A stretch of DNA of 8,876 nt from positions 1 to 8,876 of the forward strand of contig NZ_CALFLA010000077.1 in NCBI RefSeq assembly GCF_937880195.1. Reading direction: 5' to 3'. Source of the DNA: an uncultured Blautia sp. (GTDB taxonomy: Bacteria > Bacillota > Clostridia > Lachnospirales > Lachnospiraceae). The notes under the pieces were generated by a model. The model was given only the letters and a program-made list of their open reading frames with translations. It ran no database searches and was not told the origin of the DNA. Below, piece after piece: positions 6,644 to 8,876 of the stretch (position 1 is the first letter of the stretch; each line of letters starts with the position of its first letter). Both the position numbers and the translations under genes were made by a program.

Positions 6644-8602
6644 TCAGTCTTCCCCTGTTTCGGTTTCCTGTTCTTTTGCCGGTTCTTCCTTTTGATCTGG
6701 AAGAGCCACAGGTGTTTCTACAGATTCATGGCTATCCTCCACAGCAGGAACAGGCGCTTCAAGGATCTGCATAAACTCCTCTCCGGTAATGGTCTCATGC
6801 TCATAAAGATACTGCGCCAACTCATGAAGCTTACCGATATTATCCTGAAGAATCTTCAACGCCTTCTCATGCTGCTTTCTTACAAGCTCCACCACCTTCT
6901 TATCCAAAAGGGTCTGTGTCTCAAAGGAGCATGCCAGACTGGAATCGCCTCCTAAATACTGGTTGCTGATATTTTCCATGGCAACCATGTCAAATTCATC
7001 GCTCATACCATAACGGGAAATCATTCCCCTGGCAATTCTGGTAGCCTGTTCAATATCATTGGATGCCCCTGTAGTAATAGAATGGAAAACAAGCTCTTCT
7101 GCCGCACGTCCTCCGGTAAAGGTGGCAATTTTATTTTCCAGTTCCTCCTTGGACATAAGGAAATGTTCTTTTTCATCTACCTGCATCGTATAGCCCAGGG
7201 CTCCTGAAGTACGAGGAATAATCGTAATTTTATGAACCGGAGCAGATTCTGTCTGCTTGGCAGCCACAAGAGCATGACCGATCTCATGGTAAGAAACGAT
7301 CAGTTTTTCTTTATTGGAAAGCACACGGTTCTTTTTCTGATAGCCTGCAATTACCACCTCAATACTCTCCTCAAAATCTGCCTGAGTAGCAAACTTACGT
7401 CCGTCTCTGACTGCCCGGAGAGCCGCTTCGTTTACAATATTGGCAAGCTCCGCGCCGGAAGCTCCTGCCGCTGCTTTGGCAATATCGTCAAAACGGACAG
7501 AATCCGCAATCTTAATCTTCTTAGCATGTACCTTAAGGATCTCCTCACGACCTAAAAGATCAGGAAGTTCAACAGGGATTCTTCTGTCAAAACGTCCCGG
7601 ACGGAGAAGGGCCGGATCAAGAGAATCTGGACGGTTGGTCGCTGCAAGAATCACAACGCCCTTGGATCCGTCAAATCCGTCCATTTCTGTAAGGAGCTGG
7701 TTTAAAGTCTGCTCGCGCTCGTCGTTCCCTCCGGAAAAACCTGCGCCGTCACGCTTCTTACCAATGGTATCAATCTCGTCAATAAAAACAATGCAAGGAG
7801 CCTTTTCATTGGCCTGCTTAAAGAGATCTCGTACCTTGGCAGCGCCCATACCTACAAACATTTCTACAAATTCAGATCCTGAAATAGAGAAAAAGGGAAC
7901 TTCCGCCTCTCCGGCAACTGCTTTGGCAAGAAGTGTCTTACCTGTTCCAGGAGGGCCTACAAGAAGAGCTCCCTTTGGCATGGAGGCTCCGATTTCTGTA
8001 TATTTCTGCGGATTATGAAGATAATCTACAATCTCTGTGAGAAGCTCCTTGGCCTCGTCCTCTCCCGCTACATCAGAAAACTTAATTCCTGTAGAGGATT
8101 TTACATAAACCTTGGCATTGCTCTTTCCAAAGGACATTGCGCCCCCCGGTCCGCCGTTTCCCATAGATGACATCATTTTTCTGCTGAGCCACCGTCCCAG
8201 GAAAATAAAAATTCCAATAGGAATGATATAACTAAGGATCAGCGTCAGAAAAATAGACGGACTTTCCGGAAGCACCTCGTCCATTACTACGTTTGCTTCC
8301 AGGAGACGGTTCACAAGATCAGGGTCCTCCATCTGTACTGTCTTGCATGTCAGCTTATTGCCTGTCTTGGGTGAAACCACCTCGTAGTAAATATAGCCTT
8401 CTTCAATGGTTGCCTTTGTTACATTACCCTTTTCCACGCTTCTGATAAAGGTGGAATAATCTGTCTTTTCCACGCTCCGTTCCTGAATAGCAGGAACAAC
8501 AAGCATGTTCAGAAAAATTATGATTACGCCTACAATAATATAGTATACGTACAATGGACGTTTCGTAGGTGTTTTGTCAGGTTTTTTGTCACCTAAATTC
8601 AT
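6644..8602 (-). CDS. ftsH: ATP-dependent zinc metalloprotease FtsH
   Basis: A membrane-anchored AAA+ protease that extracts and degrades membrane and short-lived cytosolic proteins as a hexamer. The 652-residue protein has membrane segments at about 17-36 and 117-135 flanking a small extracytoplasmic domain, then the AAA+ module: Walker A GPPGTGKT (216-223), pore loop FVG (249-251), Walker B IVFIDEID (271-278) and the second region of homology [18 protein letters not shown] (323-340). The protease domain has the zinc site HEIGH (439-443; H439, E440, H443) and the third ligand D516 in [11 protein letters not shown] Pro/Glu-rich acidic tail covers about 616-652. The ATG at 8602 has GGAGG eleven bases upstream. 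It appears monocistronic, with a candidate promoter at 8715-8687 and a terminator right after. The neighbours often seen beside ftsH (tilS, hpt) are not downstream of it here. Confidence 0.98.
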   Translation of the reverse strand: MNLGDKKPDKTPTKRPLYVYYIIVGVIIIFLNMLVVPAIQERSVEKTDYSTFIRSVEKGNVTKATIEEGYIYYEVVSPKTGNKLTCKTVQMEDPDLVNRLLEANVVMDEVLPESPSIFLTLILSYIIPIGIFIFLGRWLSRKMMSSMGNGGPGGAMSFGKSNAKVYVKSSTGIKFSDVAGEDEAKELLTEIVDYLHNPQKYTEIGASMPKGALLVGPPGTGKTLLAKAVAGEAEVPFFSISGSEFVEMFVGMGAAKVRDLFKQANEKAPCIVFIDEIDTIGKKRDGAGFSGGNDEREQTLNQLLTEMDGFDGSKGVVILAATNRPDSLDPALLRPGRFDRRIPVELPDLLGREEILKVHAKKIKIADSVRFDDIAKAAAGASGAELANIVNEAALRAVRDGRKFATQADFEESIEVVIAGYQKKNRVLSNKEKLIVSYHEIGHALVAAKQTESAPVHKITIIPRTSGALGYTMQVDEKEHFLMSKEELENKIATFTGGRAAEELVFHSITTGASNDIEQATRIARGMISRYGMSDEFDMVAMENISNQYLGGDSSLACSFETQTLLDKKVVELVRKQHEKALKILQDNIGKLHELAQYLYEHETITGEEFMQILEAPVPAVEDSHESVETPVALPDQKEEPAKEQETETGED

Positions 8603-8631
8603 AAGTTATATATCCTCCATCCCTGTTACCG

Positions 8632-8664
8632 CATATAAAAGTTATTTCAACCACTTTTTATATG
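8632..8664. repeat. Inverted repeat in the ftsH leader
   Basis: CATATAAAAGT (8632-8642) and ACTTTTTATATG (8653-8664) are inverted copies differing by a single inserted T, separated by ten bases. The repeat lies between the candidate ftsH promoter and its ribosome site (8618-8614), so it could be an operator or a leader hairpin. It does not match CIRCE or the CtsR heptad repeat, the known Gram-positive heat-shock operators. AT-rich DNA yields such repeats by chance, so confidence in function is low. Confidence 0.45.
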
Positions 8665-8686
8665 TGTAAAAATATTTATGTGATGT

Positions 8687-8715
8687 AACATACCACCTTT
8701 TCCTCTGAAATTCAA
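8687..8715 (-). promoter_or_regulatory. Candidate promoter of ftsH
   Basis: On the minus strand: TTGAAT (8715-8710, 4 of 6), a 17-base spacer, TATGTT (8692-8687, 4 of 6), with TGG directly upstream of the -10 (extended -10). Transcription would start near 8680, giving a leader of about 78 bases. A consensus TATAAT also occurs at 8738-8733 but has no good -35. The AT-rich region makes the choice uncertain. Confidence 0.45.
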
Positions 8716-8777
8716 TGGTCTCTCTGTGAAATATTATAAATTTTTCATAAAATAAACCAAAGAAACACAATTTCTTC

Positions 8778-8806
8778 TTGCAGGAAACAAAAATCTGTGG
8801 TATTAT
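8778..8806 (+). promoter_or_regulatory. Candidate promoter of tRNA-Leu
   Basis: TTGCAG (8778-8783, 3 of 6), a 17-base spacer and TATTAT (8801-8806, 5 of 6) with TGG just before it (extended -10). Initiation near 8813 would leave a leader of about nine bases before the tRNA, a usual arrangement. Confidence 0.55.
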
Positions 8807-8821
8807 ACTTTTTGTTCTTAA

Positions 8822-8876
8822 GCCGCTGTGGCGGAATTGGCAGACGCACTTGACTCAAAATCAAGCGGGTAACACC
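8822..8876 (+). tRNA. tRNA-Leu (anticodon CAA), 5' part, cut by window end
   Basis: Begins GCCGCUG as the 5' acceptor strand, then a class II D-arm (GGCGGAAUUGGCAGACGC), the anticodon arm CUUGA-CUCAAAA-UCAAG (8849-8865) with anticodon CAA at 8856-8858, and the start of the long variable arm (CGGGUAACACC). It reads UUG leucine codons. The T-arm and 3' acceptor strand lie beyond the window, and further tRNA genes could follow. Confidence 0.95.

Noticed and set aside
7440..8018. Plus-strand open frame of 192 codons opposite ftsH
   Set aside because: Antisense to the AAA+ module of ftsH; its composition (Ser, Pro, Arg, Ala) is what the reverse of these conserved codons produces, and no family is recognised.
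8603..8821. CIRCE or CtsR heat-shock operators upstream of ftsH
   Set aside because: Neither the TTAGCACTC/GAGTGCTAA repeat nor tandem GGTCAAA heptads are present.
1..8876. Mobile element, CRISPR array, toxin-antitoxin, prophage or defence island
   Set aside because: No transposase, integrase, regular short repeats, attachment-site duplications or atypical base composition were seen; the genes are housekeeping or widely conserved.

Overview
The window looks like ordinary chromosomal DNA of a low-to-moderate-GC Firmicute. The gene order, T-box leader style and protein sequences suggest a Clostridia member, probably Lachnospiraceae-like; that placement is inference, since no database could be searched. 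All protein genes are on the minus strand, so transcription runs from high to low coordinates. The only plus-strand gene is a partial tRNA-Leu(CAA) at the right edge.

Layout from right to left, in the direction of transcription. (1) 8822-8876: a tRNA-Leu cut by the window end, divergent from ftsH across about 220 bases of AT-rich DNA that hold candidate promoters and an inverted repeat in the ftsH leader. (2) 8602-6644: ftsH, the membrane AAA+ zinc protease, apparently monocistronic and ended by a strong hairpin terminator. (3) 6479-308: a six-gene cluster. It starts with a small zinc-finger (zf-HC2/anti-sigma-like) single-pass membrane protein and continues with polA (DNA polymerase I), coaE (dephospho-CoA kinase), a WalJ/YycJ-type metallo-beta-lactamase-fold exonuclease, a stand-alone ACT-domain protein and a PFL/UPF0210 (DUF711) protein. 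polA/coaE and coaE/walJ overlap by a few bases, the other gaps are 15-76 bases, and a single good promoter precedes the cluster, so it reads as one operon. (4) about 235-1: a new promoter and a T-box leader RNA whose regulated gene lies outside the window to the left.

The operon's themes are DNA repair and replication (polA, walJ), CoA synthesis (coaE), and a widespread but functionally uncharacterised ACT + UPF0210 pair. The leader after it carries features of a glycine-type T-box: a GGC triplet at the specifier position and a UGGA acceptor-binding element matching a U73 tRNA.

I found no mobile element, CRISPR array, prophage or defence cassette and no clearly new system. The points most worth a second look are the anti-sigma-like gene heading a polA operon with no sigma factor nearby, a promoter whose -35 box lies inside the preceding terminator stem, the uncharacterised ACT/UPF0210 pair beside a probable glycine T-box, the atypical T-box core, and the inverted repeat in the ftsH leader.
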